7,777 nt of DNA, taken from positions 1 to 7,777 of the forward strand of contig DATKLX010000108.1 of assembly GCA_035542155.1 (NCBI GenBank), in the 5' to 3' direction. Below are positions 1-6,220 of the stretch, piece by piece (the first letter of the stretch is position 1; every line of letters begins with the position of its first letter). This DNA comes from DATKLX01 sp035542155 (GTDB taxonomy: Bacteria; Chloroflexota; Anaerolineae; Anaerolineales; Anaerolineaceae). The notes beneath the pieces were generated by a model. The model was not told the DNA's origin, searched no databases, and saw only the letters and a list, made by a program, of their open reading frames with translations. The translations under genes and the position numbers were made by a program.

Positions 1-1652
1 ATAAATGATACGCTGGGGGGATGAACCCCGAACCTACCTATCAAACCGAGCGGATCGACCACCTGGGGATCGTGACAGGGATCTGCCAGGAAATTGGATT
101 GATCGAAGAAATCGACCGGCAAGTTGGCGCCAGCGCGCAAAAGGTCAGCTGTGGACAAGGTGTTCAGGCAATGGTGTTGAATGCGTTAGGGTTCAGCAGC
201 CGAGCGCTGTATCTACTGCCCGATTACATGGGCAACAAGCCAGTGGATCTCTTGATTGCCCCGGGGTTACAGGCAGCCGACTTCAATGATGACAGCCTGG
301 GACGCAGCCTGGATACGCTGTACTCCACAGGGGTAACGGAAATCTTTGCGAAAGTGGCGGCTCGGGCTTTACGGGTATACCAGATCGAGCACCGTTTTGT
401 GCATCTGGACAGTAGTTCGTTTCATTTGCACGGGCAATATGAGCTGGATCAGCCAGACCCCAAAGCCATTACTGTCATGCAAGGGTACTCGCGGGATCAT
501 CGTCCCGACCTGAAACAAGTGGTGGTGCAGTTGATTACCAGCCAGAAATCCGCCCTGCCCCTCTGGTTGGAAGTGCTGAGCGGCAACAGCAGTGACAAAG
601 AGAGCTTTCCTCTCAGTGTGGAAGCGTACCACAAACAGCTAGGAGAAAGCGAAGCTCCCTACTATGTGATGGACAGCGCGGGATATGCGGCTGACAACCT
701 GAAGACCCTCCAAGGGATGCGCTGGTTGATGCGGGTGCCAGAGACGCTAGCCGAAGCCAAACGCCTGGTAAGAGAGAGTGAGCCGGCCAAGATGCCATCC
801 CTAAGGGAAGGCTACTGGGGTCAAGAAGTGAAGCTGACCTACGCCGCGGTGGAACAGCGCTGGTTGGTGGTCTTTTCCCAAGCCGCTTATGATCGCGAGC
901 TGCACACCCTGACCCAGTCCCAAGAAAAAGAGCGGGTGGCTGCCGAGAAACAGTGGCACAAACTCAGCCTGCAGATTTTCAACTGCCAGGAAGATGCCCA
1001 AACCGCTGCGCAACGGTTTAATCAAGGTTGGAAATTTCATCAGGCGGTGGCAGAAGTAGCTGCCATCCCCCACTATGCCAAACGGGGACGCCCCGCAGCC
1101 GAAGCTGAGCCGGAAATCGTGGGCTACGGCTTGAAAGGCAGGATCTCAGTCGCTCCAGAGTGGGTTGAGGACGCCAAACGCAATTTGGGCAAGTTCATCA
1201 TCGCCACCAACGAACTGGAGGAAGGGAAGTTGTCGGCTGTTCAGATGCTATCCAACTACACCGACCAGGGAGTCACGGTTGAACGAGGGTTTCGCTTTCT
1301 CAAAGATCCACTCTTCTTTGCCGACAGCCTGTTTCTCAAGAAACCGGAGCGGATCATGGCGTTGATCATGATTATGGGACTGGCACTGCTGATCTATGCG
1401 CTGGCAGAACGCCAGCTGCGTCTGGCTTTGGAGAAAAACAGCGAAACGATCCCGGATCAAAAGGGCCAACCTACCGCAACACCGACGATTCGCTGGGTAT
1501 TTCAGCTCTTCGAGGGGATTGATCTCCTGTCGATTTGGGTCAACGGACAGCGGACCAGCCGTCAGGTCCTCAACCTGCGTCCCATCCATCGTCAGGTTTT
1601 GCAACTCTTCGGCCCACGCGTCTGCCAGTGTTACTTGATCCACACGGGATAA
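1..1652 (+). mobile_element. IS1634-like insertion sequence (IS4 superfamily), left end not seen
   Basis: The element is identified by its single transposase gene, which fills almost all of the interval. Neither terminal inverted repeat could be assigned. Only 20 bases lie upstream of the transposase start, so the left end is probably outside the window. The right end should lie between the transposase stop at 1652 and the next gene at 1677, or slightly further. Without both ends, no target-site duplication can be checked. The limits given are those of the visible element-specific sequence, not of the true IS. Confidence 0.75.
21..1652 (+). CDS. IS1634-family DDE transposase, apparently intact
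   Basis: This 543-residue protein would cut and rejoin the ends of its own insertion sequence. The N-terminal ~110 residues, with the opening YQTERIDHLGIV, resemble the DUF4277 region of IS1634-type transposases. The RNase-H-like DDE core follows. The first catalytic Asp is probably D130 in VHLDSSSFH, the second D218 in YYVMDSAGY, and the Glu E421 in VERGFRFLKDP. The E-x6-K spacing to K428 is typical of the IS4 superfamily. The hydrophobic segment after this (IMALIMIMGLALLIYAL) is normal for the family. Length fits the usual 530-600 residues and there is no internal stop. An in-frame TGA at 6-8 leaves ATG 21 as the first start. A run of six G precedes it as a very close ribosome-binding site, and the start codon sits in the loop of a small GGGG/CCCC hairpin. 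Family assignment is secure; activity is inferred. Confidence 0.9.
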   Translation: MNPEPTYQTERIDHLGIVTGICQEIGLIEEIDRQVGASAQKVSCGQGVQAMVLNALGFSSRALYLLPDYMGNKPVDLLIAPGLQAADFNDDSLGRSLDTLYSTGVTEIFAKVAARALRVYQIEHRFVHLDSSSFHLHGQYELDQPDPKAITVMQGYSRDHRPDLKQVVVQLITSQKSALPLWLEVLSGNSSDKESFPLSVEAYHKQLGESEAPYYVMDSAGYAADNLKTLQGMRWLMRVPETLAEAKRLVRESEPAKMPSLREGYWGQEVKLTYAAVEQRWLVVFSQAAYDRELHTLTQSQEKERVAAEKQWHKLSLQIFNCQEDAQTAAQRFNQGWKFHQAVAEVAAIPHYAKRGRPAAEAEPEIVGYGLKGRISVAPEWVEDAKRNLGKFIIATNELEEGKLSAVQMLSNYTDQGVTVERGFRFLKDPLFFADSLFLKKPERIMALIMIMGLALLIYALAERQLRLALEKNSETIPDQKGQPTATPTIRWVFQLFEGIDLLSIWVNGQRTSRQVLNLRPIHRQVLQLFGPRVCQCYLIHTG

Positions 1653-1676
1653 ATTGAACCAGGATGGGAGGAACCG

Positions 1677-2024
1677 ATGAAGTATGGAGGGACTTGGCAG
1701 ATTGTCGAGATGGAAATGTGGGATGAAACCTATTTCAATATGGAGGTTCAAGCATTTATCCGTGTAGAACCAAACGGAATGGGCGAATTCCAATTTGGAC
1801 TGGTATCGGGAGCATTGGACGGCGAAGTCGTCGAAACGGGCAAGGAGGAACGCTTTGAATTCACCTGGGATGGCCAGGATGAAAACGATCCAGCTTTCGG
1901 TAGTGGTTGGTTGCAGCTCTCTGGAAAAGACAAACTACAGGGTAGCATCAAATTCCACCTGGGAGATCGTTCGGCATTTCAGGCAGTTCGGGCAGAAGAT
2001 CCCGATAATGCTGAGGCCGGGTAA
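1677..2024 (+). CDS. Conserved small protein of unknown function (115 aa)
   Basis: I do not know a function for this protein. The opening (GTWQIVEMEMWD, then FNMEVQAFI) and later blocks (FEFTWDGQDE, DPAFGSGWLQL, SIKFHLGD) match my memory of a widespread, unnamed ~100-115-residue bacterial protein. It is acidic, lacks cysteine, and has no signal peptide or membrane segment, so it is probably cytoplasmic. Alternating polar and hydrophobic stretches suggest mostly beta strands, perhaps a small barrel; that fold is a guess. GGGAGG at 1665-1670 lies six bases before ATG 1677, a good ribosome-binding site that fixes the start. The gene begins 24 bp after the transposase stop, so its control region has probably been replaced or altered by the IS. 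It ends 91 bp before the transporter operon with no clear terminator. Confidence 0.8.
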   Translation: MKYGGTWQIVEMEMWDETYFNMEVQAFIRVEPNGMGEFQFGLVSGALDGEVVETGKEERFEFTWDGQDENDPAFGSGWLQLSGKDKLQGSIKFHLGDRSAFQAVRAEDPDNAEAG

Positions 2025-2057
2025 TTCTTTTGCTCTGTCTTTTTAGGTGCGGAATGT

Positions 2058-2073
2058 GGGTTATACTTAACCC
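2058..2073. promoter_or_regulatory. Palindrome upstream of transporter operon, possible operator over a -10-like box
   Basis: A perfect 6-bp inverted repeat (GGGTTA at 2058-2063, TAACCC at 2068-2073) has a 4-base centre. It contains TATACT at 2062-2067, which resembles a -10 element. No convincing -35 lies 16-18 bp upstream (the region is T-rich but unmatched), so the promoter call is weak. It is 42 bp ahead of the first permease start. It could be an operator or a short RNA hairpin. Confidence 0.35.
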
Positions 2074-2115
2074 GGGAATGGAATTTGAAAGGAAAGGGAA
2101 ATCAACGAAAAAACC

Positions 2116-2751
2116 ATGGAGTTGATCCAAGGGGCCTGGGAATACTATGCGCGGAATCAGGCCAGTTTCTGGCAGGCGACACGCCAGCACCTGGCCTTGA
2201 GCCTGGCCGCCCTGGCGATCAGCATCCTGGTTTGCCTGCCCCTGGGGATCTGGATCGCGCGGCGGACGACGATTGCCCAGGTGGTGATCAATTTTTTCAA
2301 CGCATTCCGCGTGCTGCCCAGCCTGGCGATTCTGTTCCTCGCCCTGCCTTACCTGGGATTGGGTTTCCTGCCCTCGTTGATCGCTTTAACCGTGCTGGCC
2401 TTCCCGCCGGTGCTGATCAACACTTATGCCGGGCTGCGCAACGTGGACGCCGCAGTGATCGAAGCTGCTTACGGGATGGGAATGGACTCCCGCCAGGTGC
2501 TGCGCCAGGTGGAGCTACCTCTGGCCGCACCGACTATCCTGGCCGGGATCCGCACCACGGCAGTGGAGGTGATCTCCAGCGCCACGCTGGCGGCTTTTAT
2601 CGGCGGCGGCGGGCTTGGGGACTTTATCACCCGCGGCTTCGCCTTGTATAATGTCAAGATTATGCTCGTGGGAGCCATCCCCATCGCGTTCCTGGCGCTG
2701 ACTTCGGAGGGGATCCTCGGATTGTTTCAGCGTGCGTTCCGGTACGCGTAG
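2116..2751 (+). CDS. Osmoprotectant-type ABC transporter permease, first copy (OpuCB/OpuCD, YehW/YehY family)
   Basis: This 211-residue inner-membrane protein would form half of the channel importing a quaternary-ammonium-type solute such as glycine betaine, choline or carnitine. Several hydrophobic segments are visible (about residues 28-50, 58-80, 85-105, 135-160 and 180-205). The cytoplasmic EAA loop that docks on the ATPase starts at E116 (EAAYGMGMDSRQVLRQVELP), followed by the family's FIGGGGLGDFI stretch. Length matches the short OpuC/YehW-type permeases. ATG 2116 is the only usual start after an in-frame stop at 2086-2088. A purine-rich GGAAAGGG at 2091-2098 is rather far away for a ribosome-binding site, so initiation may be weak. 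The order permease, binding protein, ATPase, second permease makes it a heterodimer partner of the gene at 4874. Substrate cannot be read from the permease; OpuCB and OpuCD cannot be told apart. Confidence 0.9.
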   Translation: MELIQGAWEYYARNQASFWQATRQHLALSLAALAISILVCLPLGIWIARRTTIAQVVINFFNAFRVLPSLAILFLALPYLGLGFLPSLIALTVLAFPPVLINTYAGLRNVDAAVIEAAYGMGMDSRQVLRQVELPLAAPTILAGIRTTAVEVISSATLAAFIGGGGLGDFITRGFALYNVKIMLVGAIPIAFLALTSEGILGLFQRAFRYA

Positions 2752-2765
2752 CGCAAGGGACGAGA

Positions 2766-2792
2766 CCCAGAGAGTTTCCGAAACCCTCTGGG
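2766..2792 (+). other. Strong intercistronic hairpin between permease and binding-protein genes
   Basis: CCCAGAG at 2766-2772 pairs perfectly with CTCTGGG at 2786-2792. After one A/C mismatch, GTTT at 2774-2777 pairs with AAAC at 2781-2784 around a CCG loop. The result is an 11-bp stem with one internal mismatch. No T-tract follows, so it is not a standard intrinsic terminator. It lies 15 bp after the permease stop and 52 bp before the lipoprotein start. This is a common place for mRNA-stabilising or processing hairpins that let binding protein accumulate over membrane subunits. The role is inferred. Confidence 0.6.
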
Positions 2793-2844
2793 TGTGGGAA
2801 AGAAGAACCATCCAGTTGTAGAGCAATAGCCAGTAGGAGGAGAT

Positions 2845-3804
2845 ATGAGTACACCATTTCGGCACCACAGGTTATTTGCGTTAATTCTTATCATCGGGTT
2901 GGCCTTGGGTGCCTGTTCGCCCGCGGCGACCGTCACTCCCACCACGGCTCCTGCCGCGAGTAGCGCCCCCAGTGGAGGCAGCGGCGTAACGATCAAAGTC
3001 GGGTCAAAAGACTTTACCGAAGAGTTCATTGTGGCGGAGATGTACGCCCAGCTTCTGGAAAACGCCGGGTTCAAGGTGGAGCGCAAGCTGAACCTGGGCG
3101 GCACCCCGGTCGCGCAGACGGCCATCGCCAAAGGCGATATCGATCTATACCCGGAGTACACCTCGACCGGGCTGCTCACCGTCCTGAAGCAGAAACCCAT
3201 CGCAGATCCGAAGCAGATTTTCGATACCGTCAAAAAAGGATATGAAGAGCAGTTCAAGCTCACCTGGCTGGATCCATCCCCCTTCAACGATACCCAGGCC
3301 CTGGCGATGACGCAGGCCGGCTCGAATAAGTATGGGATTAAGACTTATTCGGACCTGGCCCAGAAAGCCAACCAACTGGTCCTCGGCGGCCCGGCCGAGT
3401 TCTTGGAGCGCGAGGATGGTATTAAGGGGCTGCAAGGAGCCTACGGCGGTTTCCAGTTCAAAGATACCAAGCAGTTGGGCACCGGCAGCCTGCGCTACCA
3501 GGCGCTCCTCGACGGCCAGATCGACGTCGTCGTCGCCTTTGGCACAGACGGGCAGATCAACGGGTATACACTGGCCCTGCTCAAAGACGATAAGAACTTC
3601 TACCCGATCTATAACATCGCCCCGGTCGTGCGCATGGATACCTTGCAGGCCAATCCGAAAATTGCGGATACGCTCAACAAGCTCGCTCCCATGCTGACCG
3701 ACGCCGTCATGTCGGGTTTGAACTGGCAGGTAGACGGCCCGGACAAAAAAGAGCCTGCAGCGGTCGCCAAAGATTTCCTACAAATGAAAGGACTGCTGAA
3801 GTAG
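2845..3804 (+). CDS. opuCC: Osmoprotectant-type ABC transporter substrate-binding lipoprotein (OpuCC/OsmF family)
   Basis: This 319-residue lipoprotein would sit on the outer face of the cytoplasmic membrane and hand a compatible solute to the permeases. Residues 10-23 are a hydrophobic signal ending in the lipobox LGAC, with C24 as the lipidated cysteine. A Ser/Ala/Thr/Pro-rich tether of about 23 residues follows. The solute-binding domain (OpuAC type) starts near residue 48 with VTIKVGSKDFTEEFIVAEM. Family blocks include DLYPEYTSTG (100-109), FGTDGQI (232-238) and YPIYNIAPVVR (from 253). Where relatives usually have an aromatic residue after N-[ND]-T, this protein has Q151 (NDTQALAM), so the binding pocket may differ. 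GTAGGAGGAG at 2834-2843 is a near-perfect ribosome-binding site, stronger than that of the upstream permease, consistent with higher expression. Symbol is by family; the true substrate is not determined. Confidence 0.9.
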   Translation: MSTPFRHHRLFALILIIGLALGACSPAATVTPTTAPAASSAPSGGSGVTIKVGSKDFTEEFIVAEMYAQLLENAGFKVERKLNLGGTPVAQTAIAKGDIDLYPEYTSTGLLTVLKQKPIADPKQIFDTVKKGYEEQFKLTWLDPSPFNDTQALAMTQAGSNKYGIKTYSDLAQKANQLVLGGPAEFLEREDGIKGLQGAYGGFQFKDTKQLGTGSLRYQALLDGQIDVVVAFGTDGQINGYTLALLKDDKNFYPIYNIAPVVRMDTLQANPKIADTLNKLAPMLTDAVMSGLNWQVDGPDKKEPAAVAKDFLQMKGLLK

Positions 3805-3808
3805 CGGA

Positions 3809-4870
3809 ATGAGGAATGCTCAAATACTGACTTCTTCCCCTCCAGGAATGACCGGCCAGGAACTTTCTGAGGAGATCGAGTTCGTAGAGGTCACCAAGGT
3901 TTATTCGAGCGATACAAAGCCGGCCGTGGATCACGTCAGCTTTCGGGTCGCGGCCGGCAGTTTCGTGGTCTTGCTGGGCCCATCAGGCTGCGGCAAGACA
4001 ACCCTTTTAAAAATGGTCAACCGCCTGTACGAACCGACGAGCGGCCAGGTTTTCATTGGCGGGACCGAAGTCCACGATTTACACCCGATTCAGCTTCGCC
4101 GCCGCATCGGCTACGTCATCCAGCAGGTTGGTTTGTTCCCGCATATGACCATCGCCGAGAATATCGCTGTCGTTCCGCGGCTAATGAAATGGAAACCGCA
4201 GGTGATCGAGGAGCGGATTAATTATTTGCTGGAGATGGTCGATCTGCCGCAGAGCTATTGTAAACGTTATCCGCGCCAGCTTTCCGGTGGTGAGCAGCAG
4301 CGCGTGGGCCTGGCCCGCGCCCTGGCTGCAGACCCGAGAATTCTGTTGATGGATGAGCCTTTCGCCGCGATAGACGCCATTAACCGCGAAAGCCTCCAGA
4401 AAGAGCTGTATAAAATCCACCGCAAGGTCCACAAATCGGTCCTGTTCGTCACTCACGACGTGGAAGAGGCTTTTCGCCTGGCAGATCAGATCGTGGTGAT
4501 GCGAGCCGGACGGGTGATCCAGTACGGCACGCCGCTGGCGATCGTCACCCGTCCGCAAGATGAATTCGTGCAGGAGCTGGTCGACACCAATAACGTTCTG
4601 CGCCGTTTGAGCCTGCTCACCGTGCAATCCGTGCTGGATAGGCGTGGGAGCGCGCCTGGTAAGAAAGAAATAAACAGCATGCCTGTGGATGGGGCCTTAC
4701 GAGTCCATCCTCAGGAGGATCTGCGCAGCGTGCTCTCCAAACTGTTGAGCAGCGGTTCGGAAACCCTGGCAGTCGTCGATGAGAAAGGCCGGCTGGTCGG
4801 TAGAGTGAGCCTTTCCGACGTGCGCATGGCGCTGGCGAACTATCTCCCACAAACCCAGGAGAGGGTTTGA
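3809..4870 (+). CDS. opuCA: Osmoprotectant-type ABC transporter ATPase with C-terminal CBS-like region (OpuCA family)
   Basis: This 353-residue cytoplasmic ATPase would power the importer formed with the two permeases. The nucleotide-binding domain is complete: Walker A GPSGCGKTT at 57-65 (K63), Q-loop in QQVGLFPHMT, signature LSGGEQQ at 158-164, Walker B ILLMDEP with D182 and E183, and switch His H216. Beyond about residue 270 one CBS-like unit is visible (about 291-345, including ETLAVVDEKGRLVGRVSLSDVRMAL). OpuCA proteins usually carry two CBS domains that sense ionic strength or nucleotides, so this tail looks shortened. The gene starts 4 bp after the lipoprotein stop, suggesting translational coupling. 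ATG 3848 is an alternative start, since conserved sequence begins only around residue 22 and AGGA abuts that codon. The C-terminus ends 3 bp before the next permease. Confidence 0.92.
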   Translation: MRNAQILTSSPPGMTGQELSEEIEFVEVTKVYSSDTKPAVDHVSFRVAAGSFVVLLGPSGCGKTTLLKMVNRLYEPTSGQVFIGGTEVHDLHPIQLRRRIGYVIQQVGLFPHMTIAENIAVVPRLMKWKPQVIEERINYLLEMVDLPQSYCKRYPRQLSGGEQQRVGLARALAADPRILLMDEPFAAIDAINRESLQKELYKIHRKVHKSVLFVTHDVEEAFRLADQIVVMRAGRVIQYGTPLAIVTRPQDEFVQELVDTNNVLRRLSLLTVQSVLDRRGSAPGKKEINSMPVDGALRVHPQEDLRSVLSKLLSSGSETLAVVDEKGRLVGRVSLSDVRMALANYLPQTQERV

Positions 4871-4873
4871 GCC

Positions 4874-5506
4874 ATGGAGTACCTGGTCACCCACCTGGAA
4901 CTGGTTGGAACTTTGCTGGCGGAACACCTGCGCATGGCGGGACTCTCCCTGGCGATTTCACTGTTGATCGCGGTTCCGTTGGGAGTGCTGATCGCCCGTC
5001 TGCGCTGGCTTCGGGGACCGGTGCTGGGGGTGCTGGGGGTGATTTACACCATTCCCAGCCTGTCGTTGTTCGTGCTGCTGATCCCCCTGTTTGGATTGGG
5101 ACTGACCCCCGCGGTGATCGCCCTGGTTGCCTACGCACAGCTCGTCCTGGTGCGCAACTGGTTGGTGGGACTGGTCTCGATCGATCCGGCGATGATCGAG
5201 GCGGGAAAAGCGATGGGGATGAATAGCTGGCAACTGTTCTGGAAGGTGGAATTTCCGCTGGCTCTACCCCTATTGCTGGCGGGGATCCGCCTGGCGGCAA
5301 TCGCGATCATTGGGATTGGCACCATCGCGGCGTATATCAACGCGGGAGGGCTGGGCCGGCTGCTCTTCGAAGGGGTGACCACAGCCAATTCGCAAAAAAT
5401 CCTGGCGGGGAGTCTGGCCGTATCGGTACTGGCGATCGCGGTCAATTACTTGCTGCGCTTGCTGGAACGGCGAGCAGAGGTAGCCGTCCGAGTATCGACG
5501 AATTGA
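4874..5506 (+). CDS. Osmoprotectant-type ABC transporter permease, second copy (OpuCB/OpuCD family)
   Basis: This 210-residue membrane protein is the second, divergent channel subunit. Hydrophobic segments are seen at about residues 17-40, 48-72, 75-98, 125-150 and 175-200. The EAA-type loop begins at E109 (EAGKAMGMNSWQLFWKVEFP), with G replacing the second A of EAA, and is followed by INAGGLGRLLFEG. The sequence differs clearly from the permease at 2116, so the channel is expected to be a heterodimer, as in OpuC and YehWXYZ systems. AGGAGAGGG at 4857-4865 is a good ribosome-binding site lying inside the end of the ATPase gene. Start and stop are separated by only 3 bp, so ATPase and permease translation are probably coupled. 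This is the last gene of the operon; no intrinsic terminator follows it. Confidence 0.92.
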   Translation: MEYLVTHLELVGTLLAEHLRMAGLSLAISLLIAVPLGVLIARLRWLRGPVLGVLGVIYTIPSLSLFVLLIPLFGLGLTPAVIALVAYAQLVLVRNWLVGLVSIDPAMIEAGKAMGMNSWQLFWKVEFPLALPLLLAGIRLAAIAIIGIGTIAAYINAGGLGRLLFEGVTTANSQKILAGSLAVSVLAIAVNYLLRLLERRAEVAVRVSTN

Positions 5507-5507
5507 A

Positions 5508-5536
5508 TTGCCTGTGATAGAATCAGCCGCAATAAT
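5508..5536 (+). promoter_or_regulatory. Candidate sigma-70 promoter for sixA
   Basis: TTGCCT (5508-5513, 4 of 6 matches to the -35 consensus) and AATAAT (5531-5536, 5 of 6 matches to the -10) are separated by exactly 17 bp. It begins 2 bp after the transporter operon ends. Transcription would start near 5543, giving a leader of about 50 bases. This supports separate expression of sixA but is only a consensus match. Confidence 0.45.
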
Positions 5537-5555
5537 GGGGTAGAATCGCATCAAT

Positions 5556-5579
5556 GCCTGTCATCCTGAAGTGACAGGC
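5556..5579 (+). other. Perfect 8-bp inverted repeat in the sixA leader
   Basis: GCCTGTCA (5556-5563) and TGACAGGC (5572-5579) are exact reverse complements around an 8-base loop. The hairpin ends 2 bases before the AAGGA ribosome-binding site of sixA (5582-5586). It could tune translation, act as an operator, or be a remnant of a dispersed repeat. No T-tract follows, so it is not a terminator. Confidence 0.5.
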
Positions 5580-5592
5580 TAAGGATTGGGAT

Positions 5593-6090
5593 ATGAAAAC
5601 GTTGTTGATCATGCGCCATGCAAAATCGAGCTGGAAGGACAAAGATTTACCTGACATCGATCGGCCACTGAACCCCCGCGGCGAAAAAGAGGCTGCCAGG
5701 ATGGGGAATCTGCTCAGGAAAAAAAGGATCTGCCCGAACCGGATTCTTTCCTCTCCCGCGCTGCGCGCCAGGGTCACCGCGGAGGCAGTGGTAAAGGCGA
5801 TCAAAGAACAATGCGATTTTAATAGAGAGGTCGAATGTGTTGACCAGCTCTACATGGCCGAAGCACCCCAGATCCTCGATGCGCTGAACCGTCTTCCGGA
5901 TGAGGTCGAGGCAGTGCTGCTGGTAGGACATAACCCCGGCCTGGAATTTACCGTCCAAATGCTCTCCAGACAGTTGATTACCATGCCAACCGCTGCGATC
6001 GCTTACCTGAGAGTCCCCATCGCTCACTGGAGCGAACTCCAGGAAGATACCGAATGCGAGCTGGTCAAGCGCTGGAATCCGAAGGACTGA
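5593..6090 (+). CDS. sixA: Phosphohistidine phosphatase SixA-like (histidine phosphatase superfamily)
   Basis: This 165-residue cytoplasmic enzyme removes phosphate through a phosphohistidine intermediate. In E. coli, SixA acts on phosphohistidine proteins (first described on ArcB, later linked to the nitrogen phosphotransferase system). The catalytic motif is MRHAKSSW with nucleophile H9 and R8. R58 in SSPALRAR and H113 in LLVGHNPG complete the phosphate pocket. The text around them (DRPLNPRGEKEAARMG) is typical of SixA rather than of phosphoglycerate mutase. Length matches the family at about 155-170 residues. AAGGA at 5582-5586 lies six bases before ATG 5593. It has its own likely promoter and leader hairpin, and its neighbours give no hint of substrate. 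Family-level function is secure; the in vivo target in this organism is unknown. Confidence 0.9.
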   Translation: MKTLLIMRHAKSSWKDKDLPDIDRPLNPRGEKEAARMGNLLRKKRICPNRILSSPALRARVTAEAVVKAIKEQCDFNREVECVDQLYMAEAPQILDALNRLPDEVEAVLLVGHNPGLEFTVQMLSRQLITMPTAAIAYLRVPIAHWSELQEDTECELVKRWNPKD

Positions 6091-6159
6091 ACCACAGCGA
6101 GTATTTCCGAACGAAACGTTGAGGTTTTATAAAAGCAGGTTTCAGCATTCCAGAAGCTC

Positions 6160-6188
6160 TTGACAACCTGGCTGGGGTGGCCTATTAT
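6160..6188 (+). promoter_or_regulatory. Strong sigma-70 promoter upstream of the membrane fusion protein gene
   Basis: A perfect -35 TTGACA (6160-6165) and a -10 TATTAT (6183-6188, 5 of 6) are separated by the ideal 17 bp. Transcription would start near 6195, giving a leader of about 160 bases before the ATG at 6355. This is the best promoter match in the window. Operator-like palindromes lie directly downstream. Confidence 0.75.
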
Positions 6189-6189
6189 T

Positions 6190-6220
6190 TTACTTGCTAA
6201 ATAGTTTAATTGGTAAGTAA
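6190..6220. promoter_or_regulatory. Operator-like inverted repeat 1 (TetR-type half-sites)
   Basis: TTACTTGCTAA (6190-6200) faces TTGGTAAGTAA (6210-6220); 9 of 11 positions match as an inverted repeat around a 9-base centre. It begins one base after the -10 box and covers the expected transcription start, so a bound protein would block initiation. The half-site style resembles TetR-family operators. The regulator is not in the window, so the family is an inference. Confidence 0.55.

Noticed and set aside
1635..1655. Outward-reading promoter at the IS right end (TTGATC and ATAAAT-like boxes)
   Set aside because: The spacing between the boxes is far below 16-18 bp, so they cannot form a normal sigma-70 promoter.
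1248..1793. A 181-codon open frame on the - strand spanning the transposase end and the small gene
   Set aside because: It crosses two well-supported + strand genes and the IS boundary, and its translation resembles no known protein.
2085..2651. A 188-codon + strand frame starting upstream of the first permease
   Set aside because: It is out of frame with the permease, and its Pro/Gly/Arg/Asp-rich composition is typical of a shadow frame.
6106..6128. Possible terminator after sixA (AACG/CGTT stem then TTTT)
   Set aside because: The stem is only 4 bp with a 3-base loop and is separated from a 4-base T-run by intervening bases; too weak to call.
6125..6134. AT palindrome TTTTATAAAA as an UP element for the strong promoter
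   Set aside because: It lies 25 bp or more upstream of the -35 box, further than the usual UP-element position, and short AT palindromes are common by chance.
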